A DNA stretch of 64,000 nucleotides from GJ-E10 sp035625725 (GCA_035625725.1 DASPPB010000006.1:1-64000), one strand, 5' to 3'; positions 17,382-26,503 are shown, counted from the first letter of the stretch. Program-made: numbers and translations. Notes: generated from the sequence alone by a model not told the origin.

Positions 17382-18155
17382 ATGATGCAAACGGAGTTCG
17401 TGACCGCAACCGTGACCGACGGCCTGGCGAGCCTCACCTTGCACCGGCCGCCGCTCAACGTGCTCGACATCGCGACCATGGAACAGATGGGCACGGCCTT
17501 GGACGCGCTCGCCGCCGATCCGCAGGCCCGATTGCTGATGATCTGCGCCGCGGGCGAAAAGGCCTTCTCGGCCGGTGTCGAGGTTGCCGATCACACGCCC
17601 GATAAGGTCGAGCGCATGATCGAGGTCTTTCACGCCCTGATCCGCAAGATCGAAGCGTTTCCGGTGCCCACGCTGGCCGCCGTAAACGGTGCGGCGCTGG
17701 GCGGCGGCCTGGAAGTCGCCCTGGCCTGCGACATGATGGTCGCCGCCTCCGGCGCAAAGCTGGGTCAGCCCGAGATCAAGCTGGGGGTGTTTGCGCCGGT
17801 AGCCGCGGTGCTCTTGCCCCGGCTGCTGCCGCCGGTTCGGGCCCACGAGCTTTTGTATGGCGGCGGCACGATCACGGCCGAAGAGGCCCTGAGCTACGGC
17901 CTGATCAATCGTGTGTTCGAGCGCGCGACCTTCGTGCAGCAGGCGCGTTCCTTTGCGGCACCGTTTCTGGAGTTGTCTCGCGCGGCGCTGGCCTGCTCGC
18001 GCAAGGCGGTGCGCGCGGGCGCTCGCGGCAGCTTCGCCCAGGCGTTGCACGAAGTCGAGGCGATCTATTTGCATGAACTGATGAAGACGCACGACGCCGC
18101 CGAGGGTCTGGCGGCATTCATGGCCAAGCGCAAGCCCGCCTGGCAAAACAAATAA
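17382..18155 (+). CDS. bzdW: Cyclohexa-1,5-diene-1-carbonyl-CoA hydratase
   Basis: This 257-residue crotonase-family hydratase adds water to the dienoyl-CoA produced by benzoyl-CoA reductase, giving 6-hydroxycyclohex-1-ene-1-carbonyl-CoA. Both catalytic glutamates are present, in ALGGGLEVALACDMM (near residue 105) and LGQPEIKLGVFAPVAA (near residue 128); the second stretch is distinctive for dienoyl-CoA hydratases of the Dch/BzdW group. It is followed by the dehydrogenase and hydrolase genes in the canonical W-X-Y order, 10 bases after the bzdV-like gene. Confidence 0.93.
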   Translation: MMQTEFVTATVTDGLASLTLHRPPLNVLDIATMEQMGTALDALAADPQARLLMICAAGEKAFSAGVEVADHTPDKVERMIEVFHALIRKIEAFPVPTLAAVNGAALGGGLEVALACDMMVAASGAKLGQPEIKLGVFAPVAAVLLPRLLPPVRAHELLYGGGTITAEEALSYGLINRVFERATFVQQARSFAAPFLELSRAALACSRKAVRAGARGSFAQALHEVEAIYLHELMKTHDAAEGLAAFMAKRKPAWQNK

Positions 18156-18173
18156 CAGCAGGAGCCCGAAGGC

Positions 18174-19241
18174 ATGGTCCCCACCCATATCGACACCTGG
18201 CAGATGACCGAACCGGGCAAGCTCGTGCGCACGAGGCTGCCCATGCCGCAGCGCCAGGCGGGCGAGGTCCTGATCCGCATCGCCGGCTGCGGCGTCTGTC
18301 ATACCGATCTGTCCTATTTCTACCTTGGGGTGCCGACGATCCAGAAACCTCCGCTGTCGCTGGGCCACGAAATTGCAGGCGTCGTCATCGACGGTGACGA
18401 GCACATGATCGGCCGGGAGGTGATCGTGCCGGCCGTGATCCCGTGCGGCGAGTGCGAGCTGTGTCGCACCGGGCGCTCGAACCGGTGCCTGGCCCAGAAG
18501 ATGCCCGGAAATTCGATGGGCATCTACGGAGGGTTCTCCAGTCACATCGTGGCCGACGCGCGCTTTCTTTGCCCGGTGTCTGAACGCGCCGGCACGCCGC
18601 TCGAGCACTTGAGCGTCGTGGCCGACGCCGTGACCACCCCGTATCAGGCGGCGCTGCGGGCGGATTTGAAAAGCGGTGACCGGGTGATCGTGATCGGTGC
18701 GGCCGGGGGCGTGGGCTCGTTCATGACCCAGATCGCCAAGGCGATGGGCGCTGCCGCGGTGATCGGTATCGACATCAACGAGGAAAAGCTCCGGACCATG
18801 ACGGGCTATGGAGCCGATTTCGTGATCAACCCCAAAGGGCTCGGCCTCAAGGAGGTCAGGGAACTTGTCAAAGGATTTTGCAAGACGCGCGGGCTGCCGG
18901 CCAACACGGGCTGGAAGATTTTCGAGGTGACCGGCTCCAAGCCCGGGCAGGAACTCGCCCTCGGGCTGCTGTCTTTTGTCGGCAAACTGGTTGTCGTGGG
19001 ATACGGCACCGACGAGACGAGCTACATGCTCTCGAAGCTCATGGCCTTTGACGCCGAGATCATCGGCACCTGGGGCTGCCCTCCGGATCGCTATCCGCAG
19101 GTGCTCGCGATGTGCCTGGACGGGCGCATCCAGCTCGCGCCCTTTGTCGAGACCCGGCCGATGAGCCGCATCGCCGAGACTTTCGAGGAGGCGCATCACG
19201 GCGCGCTGAAAAAGCGAGTCATCCTGACACCCGATTTTTGA
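18174..19241 (+). CDS. bzdX: 6-hydroxycyclohex-1-ene-1-carbonyl-CoA dehydrogenase
   Basis: This 355-residue zinc-dependent alcohol dehydrogenase-family enzyme oxidises the 6-hydroxy group to 6-oxocyclohex-1-ene-1-carbonyl-CoA with NAD+. The catalytic zinc region CGVCHTDLSYFYLG (residue 40) and LGHEIAG, the structural zinc loop PCGECELCRTGRSNRC (around residue 92) and the dinucleotide-binding GAAGGVGSFMTQIAKAMG (around residue 176) are intact. AGGAG sits 8 bases before ATG 18174. The position between dienoyl-CoA hydratase and ring hydrolase genes makes the specific function secure. Confidence 0.94.
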   Translation: MVPTHIDTWQMTEPGKLVRTRLPMPQRQAGEVLIRIAGCGVCHTDLSYFYLGVPTIQKPPLSLGHEIAGVVIDGDEHMIGREVIVPAVIPCGECELCRTGRSNRCLAQKMPGNSMGIYGGFSSHIVADARFLCPVSERAGTPLEHLSVVADAVTTPYQAALRADLKSGDRVIVIGAAGGVGSFMTQIAKAMGAAAVIGIDINEEKLRTMTGYGADFVINPKGLGLKEVRELVKGFCKTRGLPANTGWKIFEVTGSKPGQELALGLLSFVGKLVVVGYGTDETSYMLSKLMAFDAEIIGTWGCPPDRYPQVLAMCLDGRIQLAPFVETRPMSRIAETFEEAHHGALKKRVILTPDF

Positions 19242-19291
19242 CATACGTCGTTTCGGACACGAAGCAAGCATCCAACAGGGGAGTGCAAAAC

Positions 19292-20422
19292 ATGGCATTG
19301 GAATGGTTACGTCGCGACAACGAGCTCAAGGACCATGCGCTGTTGGGCGAGGAGCACTTCGGGTCGCAGGCACCCTCGGTGATCTACGAGCGCCGTCCGG
19401 TGCTCGACCCGCAGGGCCGAGCCGTTCCGGAGCTCTTTACGGCCTGGATCTGGCTCAACAATCCGGCGCAGTACAACTCCTACACAACCGGAATGGTCAA
19501 GGCCGTGATCGCCGGCTTTCAGCGGGCTTCCTCGGATCGCGCGGTGGTGGCGACCGTGTTTACTGCCGTGGGCGAAAAGGCGTTTTGCACCGGGGGCAAC
19601 ACGGCTGAGTACTCGGCGTACTACTCGCGCCGACCCAACGAGTACGGCGAATACATGGACCTGTTCAATGCCATGGTCGATGGCATCCTCAATTGCAAGA
19701 AACCGGTGATCTGTCGGGTCAACGGGATGCGCGTTGCGGGCGGCCAGGAGATCGGCATGGCGACCGATCTCACGGTGAGTTCGGATCTGGCTGTCTTCGG
19801 GCAGGCCGGGCCGAAGCACGGTTCGGCACCGGACGGGGGATCGACCGATTTTCTTCCGTGGTTTTTGAACATGGAAGACGCGATGTACAACTGTGTCTCT
19901 TGTGAGACCTGGAGCGCCTACAAGATGAAGGCCAAGAACCTCATCACCAAGGTCGTTCCGGTGTTAAAAAAGGACGGCGCCTGGGTGCGCAATCCTTTTG
20001 TTCGAAGCGACACCTACGTCGAGGACGGCGAGATCGTCTATGGCGAACCGGTCGCGCCCCCCGGGGTCCAGGCCGCCAAGGATCTCATGGCACAGTGCAG
20101 CGTCGATTTCAGTGAACTGGACCGCGCCGTGAACGATCTCGTGTGGAGGTTCACGAACCTGTTTCCTTCCTGCCTCATGAAGTCGATCGACGGCATTCGC
20201 GCGAAGAAGAAGTTCTTCTGGGATCAGATGAAACTTGCCAACCGGCACTGGCTGGCTGCGAACATGAATCACGAGGCGTGGCTGGGCTTTAACGCCTTCG
20301 ATGCCAAGAAGGCAACCGGCAAGGACGTGATCGATTTCATCAAGTACCGGCAGCTCGTCGCGAGCGGGGCTGTGTTCGATGAGCGCTTTGCCGAACAGGT
20401 GCTGGCCAGACCCAAATCATGA
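19292..20422 (+). CDS. bzdY: 6-oxocyclohex-1-ene-1-carbonyl-CoA hydrolase
   Basis: This 376-residue crotonase-superfamily enzyme hydrolytically opens the ring to 3-hydroxypimelyl-CoA, the committed ring cleavage of anaerobic benzoate degradation. Recognisable features are the N-terminal LRRDNELKDHALLGEEH, the oxyanion loop EKAFCTGGNTAEYSAYYSRR (near residue 90), VNGMRVAGGQEIGMATDL, and FGQAGPKHGSAPDGGSTDF. It is much longer than ordinary crotonases, as expected of Oah/BamA/BzdY. ATG 19292 follows GGGGAG. An in-frame upstream extension overlaps bzdX and is rejected. Confidence 0.95.
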   Translation: MALEWLRRDNELKDHALLGEEHFGSQAPSVIYERRPVLDPQGRAVPELFTAWIWLNNPAQYNSYTTGMVKAVIAGFQRASSDRAVVATVFTAVGEKAFCTGGNTAEYSAYYSRRPNEYGEYMDLFNAMVDGILNCKKPVICRVNGMRVAGGQEIGMATDLTVSSDLAVFGQAGPKHGSAPDGGSTDFLPWFLNMEDAMYNCVSCETWSAYKMKAKNLITKVVPVLKKDGAWVRNPFVRSDTYVEDGEIVYGEPVAPPGVQAAKDLMAQCSVDFSELDRAVNDLVWRFTNLFPSCLMKSIDGIRAKKKFFWDQMKLANRHWLAANMNHEAWLGFNAFDAKKATGKDVIDFIKYRQLVASGAVFDERFAEQVLARPKS

Positions 20423-20505
20423 CGCAGGCACAAGAGGCTGCCAGACTGGGACGCGGTTCGGTGCGCCAGTAGGCGCGCAGGCTGTTTGGCAACGAGGCCT
20501 AGAGC

Positions 20506-21123
20506 ATGGCACAGATCTATTCCTTCGACGGAGTCGTGCCGGCGATCGATCCCAGCGCGTTCGTACACCCGAGCGCTGTCGTGATCGGCGACGTCATCAT
20601 CGGCGCCGGGGTGTACGTTGCGCCCTGCGCGTCGCTGCGCGGCGACCTGGGGCGCATCGTCATTGGTGCCGGTGCGAACATACAAGACACCGTCGTCGTG
20701 CACGGGTTTCCGGGCACCGACACCCTGATCGAGGAAAACGGCCATATCGGGCACGGGGCGATTCTTCACGCCTGCACCTTGCGTCGCAATGTGCTCGTTG
20801 GCATGAACGCGGTCGTGATGGACTACGCGCTCGTCGGTGAATCGGCGATCATTGCCGCTTCGGCCTTCGTGGCGGCGCAAAGCCAGATACCGGCCAAGGC
20901 GCTCGCCATGGGTGTGCCGGCAAAAATTGTGCGCGAGTTGACCGATGAGGAGCTTGCCTGGAAGCTCGAAGCGACCGCGACGTATCAGCGCTTGTGCGTC
21001 GATTCGCGCCGCAGCATGGTGCCCTGTGTGCCGCTGTCGGCGCCCGAGGCCGACCGGCGCCGGTGCACGCACGCCGACGTTCTCGCGTTATCGGAATTCA
21101 AGCGCCACATTGGCGCCGAGTAA
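20506..21123 (+). CDS. PaaY-like gamma-carbonic-anhydrase-fold protein, possible acyl-CoA thioesterase
   Basis: This 205-residue left-handed beta-helix protein has hexapeptide repeats from about residue 10 to 140 (IGDVIIGAGVYVAPCASLRG and following), with histidines VVVHG and IGHGAILHAC positioned like gamma-carbonic anhydrase metal ligands. It resembles PaaY, a thioesterase that removes dead-end CoA esters in phenylacetate catabolism. It follows bzdY by 83 bases, where Azoarcus has bzdZ and bzdA instead. A housekeeping role in relieving CoA sequestration is inferred. Confidence 0.8.
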   Translation: MAQIYSFDGVVPAIDPSAFVHPSAVVIGDVIIGAGVYVAPCASLRGDLGRIVIGAGANIQDTVVVHGFPGTDTLIEENGHIGHGAILHACTLRRNVLVGMNAVVMDYALVGESAIIAASAFVAAQSQIPAKALAMGVPAKIVRELTDEELAWKLEATATYQRLCVDSRRSMVPCVPLSAPEADRRRCTHADVLALSEFKRHIGAE

Positions 21124-21239
21124 ACGGAGAGCGCAGCATGGCCGTTGCCGATCGCGCGACATGCAGCTTGGCTGCGCCAAGCGCGTAGGGCGTGCGCGCC
21201 GCTGCCATGAGAACATGTGAGAGCTAGGAGAATCACCCC

Positions 21240-21695
21240 ATGACCACAATCCAACAAGCTTTTACCGCCGACCATCGTGCCTGTGACGAAACCCTTGCGG
21301 GTGTCGAAAAGAACCTCATGGCAAAAGCCGCGACCGAAAGCGACCGGGCATTTGCGCGTTTTCGCGCGCAGCTTGAAGGGCACTTCGACGCGGAGGAGCG
21401 AACGCTGTTTCCGGCGCTCGAAGCGGTGTTTCCCAATGGCAGCGGGCCCGTCTCGGTGATGCGCTCGGAGCACGCGCAGGTCCGCCAGTTGTGCGATGAA
21501 GTCCAAAAGCTCATCAATGGTGGCGAGTTTGCGCGTGCCGCGCAAAGCGTGGATCTGCTCTTCTCGGTGCTGCAGAGTCACAACATCAAGGAGGAGCAGA
21601 TTCTCTACCCGATGTGCGATCGTTTTTTGCAGGGCCATGGCGAGGAGATCGCGCGCGCGCTGGCGCAGCTCGCGCCCCCGGAAAAAAGCGCGTGA
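21240..21695 (+). CDS. Hemerythrin-domain protein
   Basis: This 151-residue four-helix hemerythrin HHE-type protein probably binds a non-haem di-iron centre for O2 or NO sensing, storage or scavenging. Metal-ligand candidates are H14 in TADHRACDE, HFDAEERTLFPALEAV (around residue 51), RSEHAQV (around residue 80) and HNIKEEQILYPMCDRF (around residue 115), so the ligand set is complete. The GTGA overlap with the next gene implies co-translation. It lies between bzd and kor genes, whose products are oxygen sensitive, so a protective role is plausible but unproven. Confidence 0.88.
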   Translation: MTTIQQAFTADHRACDETLAGVEKNLMAKAATESDRAFARFRAQLEGHFDAEERTLFPALEAVFPNGSGPVSVMRSEHAQVRQLCDEVQKLINGGEFARAAQSVDLLFSVLQSHNIKEEQILYPMCDRFLQGHGEEIARALAQLAPPEKSA

Positions 21696-21919
21696 GTGCC
21701 TCGCCGTGCGTGGTCGACGCGCGCGGCCTGGAGCCGCCGCGACCGATGCAGCTGGTGCTCGAGGCGTTGCGCGCGCTGGCACCCGGCGATGAGCTCTTGG
21801 TTTTGCTGCACCGGGAGCCGTACCCGCTCTACGAGATCCTCGCAGACAACGGATACGACTGGAGTGTGGCGCGCCAGGACGATGCCAGCTACGCGATTCG
21901 CATCTTCTACCGTCGCTAA
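21692..21919 (+). CDS. DUF2249-family small protein
   Basis: This 75-residue protein of the DUF2249 type is SirA/TusA-like. It has the motif DARGLEPPRPMQLVLEALRAL (residues 9-29; shown here as two halves, DARGLEPPRP and MQLVLEALRAL), followed by LLHREPYPLYEIL. The GTG start at 21692 overlaps the hemerythrin stop. Such proteins often accompany hemerythrin and denitrification-related genes. Its biochemical function is unknown. Confidence 0.75.
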   Translation: MSASPCVVDARGLEPPRPMQLVLEALRALAPGDELLVLLHREPYPLYEILADNGYDWSVARQDDASYAIRIFYRR

Positions 21920-21969
21920 AGGCTCTCGGGGGTGCGCGAGCGCTGTGCGCGCCCCCGGGTGAATCGATC

Positions 21970-23238
21970 GTGCTCGATTTTCGTCAGGCCCCCCCGCTAT
22001 CGATCCCGCTGCGCTTCATGCTGACGGCGCCCTTGTTCGGCATCGCGGGCGCTGCGCTGCTGCTCTGGGGCGGCGCCGATGCGCTGCAATCGCGCTGGCA
22101 GCCGCTGGCGCTTGCCGCGCTGCATTGCTTCACTGCCGGCTTCATGCTCCAAGCGATGGTTGGTGCGCTCTGGCAGGTGATGCCCGTCGTGGGCGGCGTG
22201 GTGATCGCCCGACAGCGGCTCGCGGCCGGCGCAAGCTACCTGGGCTTGGTGCTGGGCGCGACGCTGTTGGCACTGGGCCTCTCCGCAGTGCCCGGGGCAA
22301 GCCCGCGCATGGTCACGGCCGGTGCGACCCTCCTCGCCCTAGCCATCGGCATCCTGATTGCCGTCAGTCTTCCGGGTCTCGTTCGCTCGCGGCTTGGCAC
22401 GGAGTCGGGGCGTCTGCTCGCCCTGGCGCTGGTCGGTCTGGGTGGCACGGCCATCGCGGGTCTCGTGGCGGCGCAAGCGCTGTTTGGGGCAACCGCCCTC
22501 GACGATGTCGAGGCACTCATCGACCTGCACGCGATCTGGGCTCTCGCGGGGTGGGCACTGCCGCTGGTGGCCGCGGTTGCGCTGCAGTTTGTGCCCATGT
22601 TCTACATGACCGAACCGTATCCGCGGCTTGCCGACGTCTACCTCGCATGCCTCGGCGCAGGACTGCTGCTTGCGGCAGGCGGATTTATCGGGCAGGGGTG
22701 GCTGATGCGCGCGGGCGCCGCACTCGTGGCCGTTGCCGCTACGGGCTTTGCCGCTGTCACGCTGTCGCGATTTGCGCATCGGCGCCGTCCGCGTCAGGAC
22801 GCGACGTCCCTTGGCTGGCAGCTTGCCATGACCTCGCTCCTGGCCGCCGTCGCGCTTCTCGCCGTGCGTATGCTTGGCTCCTCGTCCTCGCGGGCGCCGG
22901 CCGTGGAGGTTGCTTTCGGGGTATTTGCGGTGCTGGGCGTGTTCGTCACCCTGATCGGCGCGATGCTGCTGCGGATCTTGCCCTTTCTGGCCAGTCTGCA
23001 TCTGGCCGCGGCGGGCGGTGGCTGGCGTCTGGACGGCGCGCCCAGCGAGCGTTGGCAGCAAGCGCAGGTCTGGCTGCAATTTTTTGCCGCATCGACCCTG
23101 GCATTGGCGGCGGGCGCACCCGAGCTGGCACGCACTTCGGCGGCACTGCTGCTCGCCTCCCAAGTGCTGCTTGCGCGCAATGTCTGGGGATACGCATGGG
23201 CGCTTTGGCGCGCGCGTCGCGCGGTCCATCAGACCTGA
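21970..23238 (+). CDS. Polytopic membrane protein, NnrS-like
   Basis: This is a 422-residue integral membrane protein with about twelve hydrophobic segments spread over the full length. It starts with GTG at 21970. Conserved-looking histidines fall in ALAALHCFTAGFMLQAMVG (near residue 48), EALIDLHAIWALAGW (near residue 185) and LPFLASLHLAAAGG (near residue 342). These could bind haem, as in NnrS-type proteins found with hemerythrin/DUF2249 genes in denitrifiers. I would place it near that family but cannot confirm it without a profile search. It is probably the last gene of the hemerythrin-DUF2249 set. Confidence 0.6.
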   Translation: MLDFRQAPPLSIPLRFMLTAPLFGIAGAALLLWGGADALQSRWQPLALAALHCFTAGFMLQAMVGALWQVMPVVGGVVIARQRLAAGASYLGLVLGATLLALGLSAVPGASPRMVTAGATLLALAIGILIAVSLPGLVRSRLGTESGRLLALALVGLGGTAIAGLVAAQALFGATALDDVEALIDLHAIWALAGWALPLVAAVALQFVPMFYMTEPYPRLADVYLACLGAGLLLAAGGFIGQGWLMRAGAALVAVAATGFAAVTLSRFAHRRRPRQDATSLGWQLAMTSLLAAVALLAVRMLGSSSSRAPAVEVAFGVFAVLGVFVTLIGAMLLRILPFLASLHLAAAGGGWRLDGAPSERWQQAQVWLQFFAASTLALAAGAPELARTSAALLLASQVLLARNVWGYAWALWRARRAVHQT

Positions 23239-23525
23239 ACCCCGTCAAAGGTCGCGTTCCTTGGCGCGGGGGTTCGCACGGGCGCTGTGTGCGACTGCGG
23301 CATCGGCGCGGCACAGTGGTTGGTGCGTCGCACACGGCCGTGACGCAATGCAGCGTCGCCCAAATTTGCGTAGCGCGAGGGCTTGGGTTGATCAAGCTCA
23401 AATGGTTGGAAAGAAAATAGTGTGAAATCCAACTAAACGCGAGCGCCCTACCGTGAGTTGGTCTGCGGTTTCCGGGCCCCGATCGAAAAACGCGGTTTGA
23501 TCGTTTGGAACCCAAGGAGTCGGTC
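23239..23525. other. Intergenic promoter region ahead of korA
   Basis: This 287-base gap holds no credible gene. It contains an FNR-like box at 23388-23401, an A-rich stretch (23409-23419) and a TGTGAAAT sequence at 23421-23428 that could serve as a -10, followed by AAGGAG at 23514-23519 for korA. Confidence 0.6.
23388..23401 (+). promoter_or_regulatory. FNR-like box upstream of korA
   Basis: TTGAT-CAAG-CTCAA matches TTGAT-N4-ATCAA at 9 of 10 positions and lies about 125-138 bases before the korA start, nearly the same distance as the box ahead of bzdN. A -41.5 position would put the start site near 23436. Confidence 0.45.
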
Positions 23526-25451
23526 TTGCCCCCCATGGAGCGCTTGGTTGCAGATGTCCCCCAACAGGATTCGGGTGCTGCTTGCCCCTTGCGAGCCGAG
23601 GCCCAGGCGCCCAGCGTGCGTCCGATCGAGGAACTCGACAGCGTCGTGATTCGCTTTGCCGGCGATTCGGGCGACGGGATGCAGCTCGCTGGCTCCGAGT
23701 TTTCCAAGTCCGTCGCCGTGGCGGGACTGGACTTCGCGACGCATCCGGATTTTCCCTCCGAAATCCGCGCACCGGCGGGCACCCTGTTCGGCGTGTCGGG
23801 CTATCAGATCCAGTACTCCTCGCATGCGGTCTTTACCTCGGGCGACGAGCTCGACGTGCTGGTGGCAATGAACCCGGCCGCACTGCGCGCCAATTTGTCT
23901 GACGTCAAGGCCGGGGGCACGATCATTGCCGACACGGGCGCCTTTAGCGCGGCGAATCTGGCCAAGGCCGGCTACCGCACCGATCCGCTGGCCGATGGCG
24001 AGCTCGAAGCCTACCGGTTGTACAAGATCGACATATCGGGGCTCAACGAGAAGGCGCTGCAAGCAAGTGGCCTGTCGCGCAAGGACAGCCAGCGCAGCAA
24101 GAACTATTTCGCGCTGGGCCTCATGCTGTGCCTCTACAGCCGCCCGCTCGAGGCGGAAATCGCGCTCATCCGCAGCAAGTTCGCGCACAAGCCCGAATTG
24201 GCGCAAGTCAACGTGATAGCGCTGCGCGCCGGCTTCGCCTACGCCGAAAGCGTGGAGATCTTCGATACGGGATTTCGGGTTCGCCCGCAAAACGTCGCAC
24301 CCGGCCGCTACCGGAGCATCACCGGCAATGCGGGCCTCGCCCTGGGCGCGGTGGCCGCCTCCGAGATTGCGGGCCTTCCGCTGTTCCTCGGTTCGTATCC
24401 GATCACGCCGGCCACGGATATCCTCCATGAACTCTCGCGCCTTGCGCACTTTAACGTCACGACCTTTCAGGCCGAAGACGAGATCGCCGGGATCTGCGCC
24501 TGCATCGGTGCCGCCTACGGCGGCGCGCTCGGACTGACCACGACGTCCGGCCCGGGGATGGATCTGAAGACCGAAGCGTTGGGACTGGCCGTGATGCTTG
24601 AGCTGCCCCTGGTGATCGTTAACGTGCAGCGAGCCGGGCCCTCGACCGGCATGCCAACCAAGATCGAGCAATCCGATTTGCTGCAGGCGGTCTACGGACG
24701 CCATGGGGAATGCCCGGTACCCGTGATCGCGGCCGCCTCGCCGAGTGACTGCTTCGACTGTGCGCTGGAAGCTTTCCGCATCGCGACCAAGTTCATGACG
24801 CCGGTGATCCTGCTCTCCGATGGCGGGATCGGCAACGCGGCCGAACCGTGGCGGATTCCCGATCCCGCCGATTTGCCGAAGCTCGAAGTCGCGTTTCGCA
24901 CGCTCACCGAGGGATTTCAGGCATACGCACGCGATGCCCATCTGGCGCGGCCCTGGGTGCGTCCGGGCACGCCGGGCCTGGAACATCGCATTGGCGGCCT
25001 CGAAAAGGACTTCGCAAGCGGGGCCATCTCGCACGATGCAAAGAATCATGAGCGCATGGTGCAGGTGCGCGCGGCCAAGGTCGCGGGCATTGCCGACGAT
25101 CTTTCGCCGCTGCATGTCGAGGGACCCGATGCGGGCGATGTGCTGATCGTTGCGTGGGGCAGTACCTATGGCGCGGTGGCGCAGGCGCGTGCCGCTGCCG
25201 CGGCCCTGGGCAAATCGGTGGCGCACGTGCATCTGCGCCACCTCAATCCGATGCCACGAGACTTGGGCGAGATCCTGAAGCGCTACCGGACGGTTCTGGT
25301 GCCCGAGCTCAATCTGGGGCAGCTCGCGCACCTGCTGCGCGAACGGTATCTGCGCGAGGTCGTCCCGCTGAACAAGGTTCAAGGAAAACCGCTGCGGGTT
25401 TCTGAAGTTTTGCAACGCGTGCTCGAGCTCTGCCAAGGAGGCCAATCGTGA
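23526..25451 (+). CDS. korA: 2-oxoglutarate:ferredoxin oxidoreductase, fused gamma/alpha subunit
   Basis: KorA, with KorB, oxidises 2-oxoglutarate to succinyl-CoA and reduces ferredoxin, the electron source for benzoyl-CoA reductase in Thauera and Azoarcus. The 641-residue protein has an N-terminal gamma domain (AGDSGDGMQLAGSEFSKSVA, near residue 45) and an alpha/pyrimidine domain beginning at GNAGLALGAVAASEIAGLPL with SYPITPATDILHEL (near residue 290), and ends in the transketolase C-like domain. The TTG at 23526 has an AAGGAG 6 bases upstream; ATG 23535, three codons later, is the alternative. It overlaps korB by 4 bases. Confidence 0.9.
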   Translation: MPPMERLVADVPQQDSGAACPLRAEAQAPSVRPIEELDSVVIRFAGDSGDGMQLAGSEFSKSVAVAGLDFATHPDFPSEIRAPAGTLFGVSGYQIQYSSHAVFTSGDELDVLVAMNPAALRANLSDVKAGGTIIADTGAFSAANLAKAGYRTDPLADGELEAYRLYKIDISGLNEKALQASGLSRKDSQRSKNYFALGLMLCLYSRPLEAEIALIRSKFAHKPELAQVNVIALRAGFAYAESVEIFDTGFRVRPQNVAPGRYRSITGNAGLALGAVAASEIAGLPLFLGSYPITPATDILHELSRLAHFNVTTFQAEDEIAGICACIGAAYGGALGLTTTSGPGMDLKTEALGLAVMLELPLVIVNVQRAGPSTGMPTKIEQSDLLQAVYGRHGECPVPVIAAASPSDCFDCALEAFRIATKFMTPVILLSDGGIGNAAEPWRIPDPADLPKLEVAFRTLTEGFQAYARDAHLARPWVRPGTPGLEHRIGGLEKDFASGAISHDAKNHERMVQVRAAKVAGIADDLSPLHVEGPDAGDVLIVAWGSTYGAVAQARAAAAALGKSVAHVHLRHLNPMPRDLGEILKRYRTVLVPELNLGQLAHLLRERYLREVVPLNKVQGKPLRVSEVLQRVLELCQGGQS

Positions 25452-26503
25452 GCACAACCACGCCAGAGGCCAAACTCACGAAGAAGGACTTCGAGTCCGA
25501 CCAGGACGTGCGCTGGTGTCCCGGTTGCGGGGACTACATGGTCCTGGCCCAGGTGCAGCGGCTGCTGCCGCAACTGGGAATACCGCGCGAGAACTTCGTC
25601 TTTATCTCGGGCATTGGCTGCTCGAGCCGCTTTCCCTACTACATGAATACCTACGGCATGCACAGCATCCACGGGCGCGCACCGGCCATCGCGAGCGGTC
25701 TAAAACTGGCGCGCCCGGAGCTCTCCGTCTGGGTGGTCACCGGCGACGGCGACGCGTTGGCGATCGGGGGCAATCACTTCATCCATGCCATGCGACGCAA
25801 CGTTGATCTGAAGATCATCTTGCTCAACAACCGCATTTACGGCCTGACCAAGGGCCAGTACTCTCCGACCTCGGAACTGGGCAAGAAAACCAAGAGCACG
25901 CCGATGGGCAGTATCGATCGGCCGTTTAATCCGGTTGCCCTCGCATTGGCGGCGGGGGCGAGCTTTGTTGCTCGCACGATCGATCACGACCTGGCACACA
26001 TGGGCAAGGTGCTCGCACGCGCTGCCGCCCACAAGGGCGCCGCGTTTGTCGAGGTCCTGCAAAACTGCATGGTATTTAACGACGGGGCGCACGCGGCGAT
26101 CGCCGACAAGGCGACCCGCCTCGATGCCTCTGTGGTGCTCGAACACGGCAAACCCCTGGTATTTGGCAAAGACCGCGACCGGGGCATCCGGCTGCAGGGG
26201 CTGCAGGCGCAAGTCGTGCGCCTGGGCGAGGAGGGCTGTAGCGAGGGGGATCTGCTGGTGCACGACGAGCAGAGCGAGCATCGCGCGCTGGCCGCTCTGC
26301 TGGCCGAGCTGCAGGCGCCCGAGTTTCCGCTGCCCGTGGGCATCTTCCGGGCGGTGACGGAACCGGCCCACGACGAGCGCAATGCCCAGTTGCAGGCCCA
26401 GGCGCGCGTGGCCAAGGGTCGCGGCGACTTGCGCCGGCTGCTCAACGGCGGCGACGCCTGGACGATCGCGCCCGCGCATACGGGGAGCACGACATGGCTC
26501 TGA
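25448..26503 (+). CDS. korB: 2-oxoglutarate:ferredoxin oxidoreductase, beta subunit
   Basis: KorB is the thiamine-diphosphate-binding subunit. The 351-residue protein has the cluster and cofactor region CPGCGDYMVLAQVQRLL (near residue 24), GIGCSSRFPYYMNTYGMHS, and the ThDP/Mg motif TGDGDALAIGGNHF (near residue 99) with LNNRIYGLTKGQ. It starts with GTG overlapping the korA stop, and its end overlaps the ferredoxin start. The electron acceptor is most likely the adjacent ferredoxin. Confidence 0.91.
   Translation: MSTTTPEAKLTKKDFESDQDVRWCPGCGDYMVLAQVQRLLPQLGIPRENFVFISGIGCSSRFPYYMNTYGMHSIHGRAPAIASGLKLARPELSVWVVTGDGDALAIGGNHFIHAMRRNVDLKIILLNNRIYGLTKGQYSPTSELGKKTKSTPMGSIDRPFNPVALALAAGASFVARTIDHDLAHMGKVLARAAAHKGAAFVEVLQNCMVFNDGAHAAIADKATRLDASVVLEHGKPLVFGKDRDRGIRLQGLQAQVVRLGEEGCSEGDLLVHDEQSEHRALAALLAELQAPEFPLPVGIFRAVTEPAHDERNAQLQAQARVAKGRGDLRRLLNGGDAWTIAPAHTGSTTWL

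Noticed and set aside
14801..17494. 897-codon open frame on the minus strand
   Set aside because: It lies opposite the bzdV-like gene, shows no recognisable domain and has His/Arg/Asp-rich composition typical of the complement of GC-rich coding DNA.
17184..19298. 704-codon minus-strand open frame
   Set aside because: It is antisense to the end of the bzdV-like gene, bzdW and bzdX, all of which are certain.
23304..23325. A GGCAC...TGG-type sequence as a sigma-54 promoter for korA
   Set aside because: The -12 GC is missing at the required 12-base spacing.
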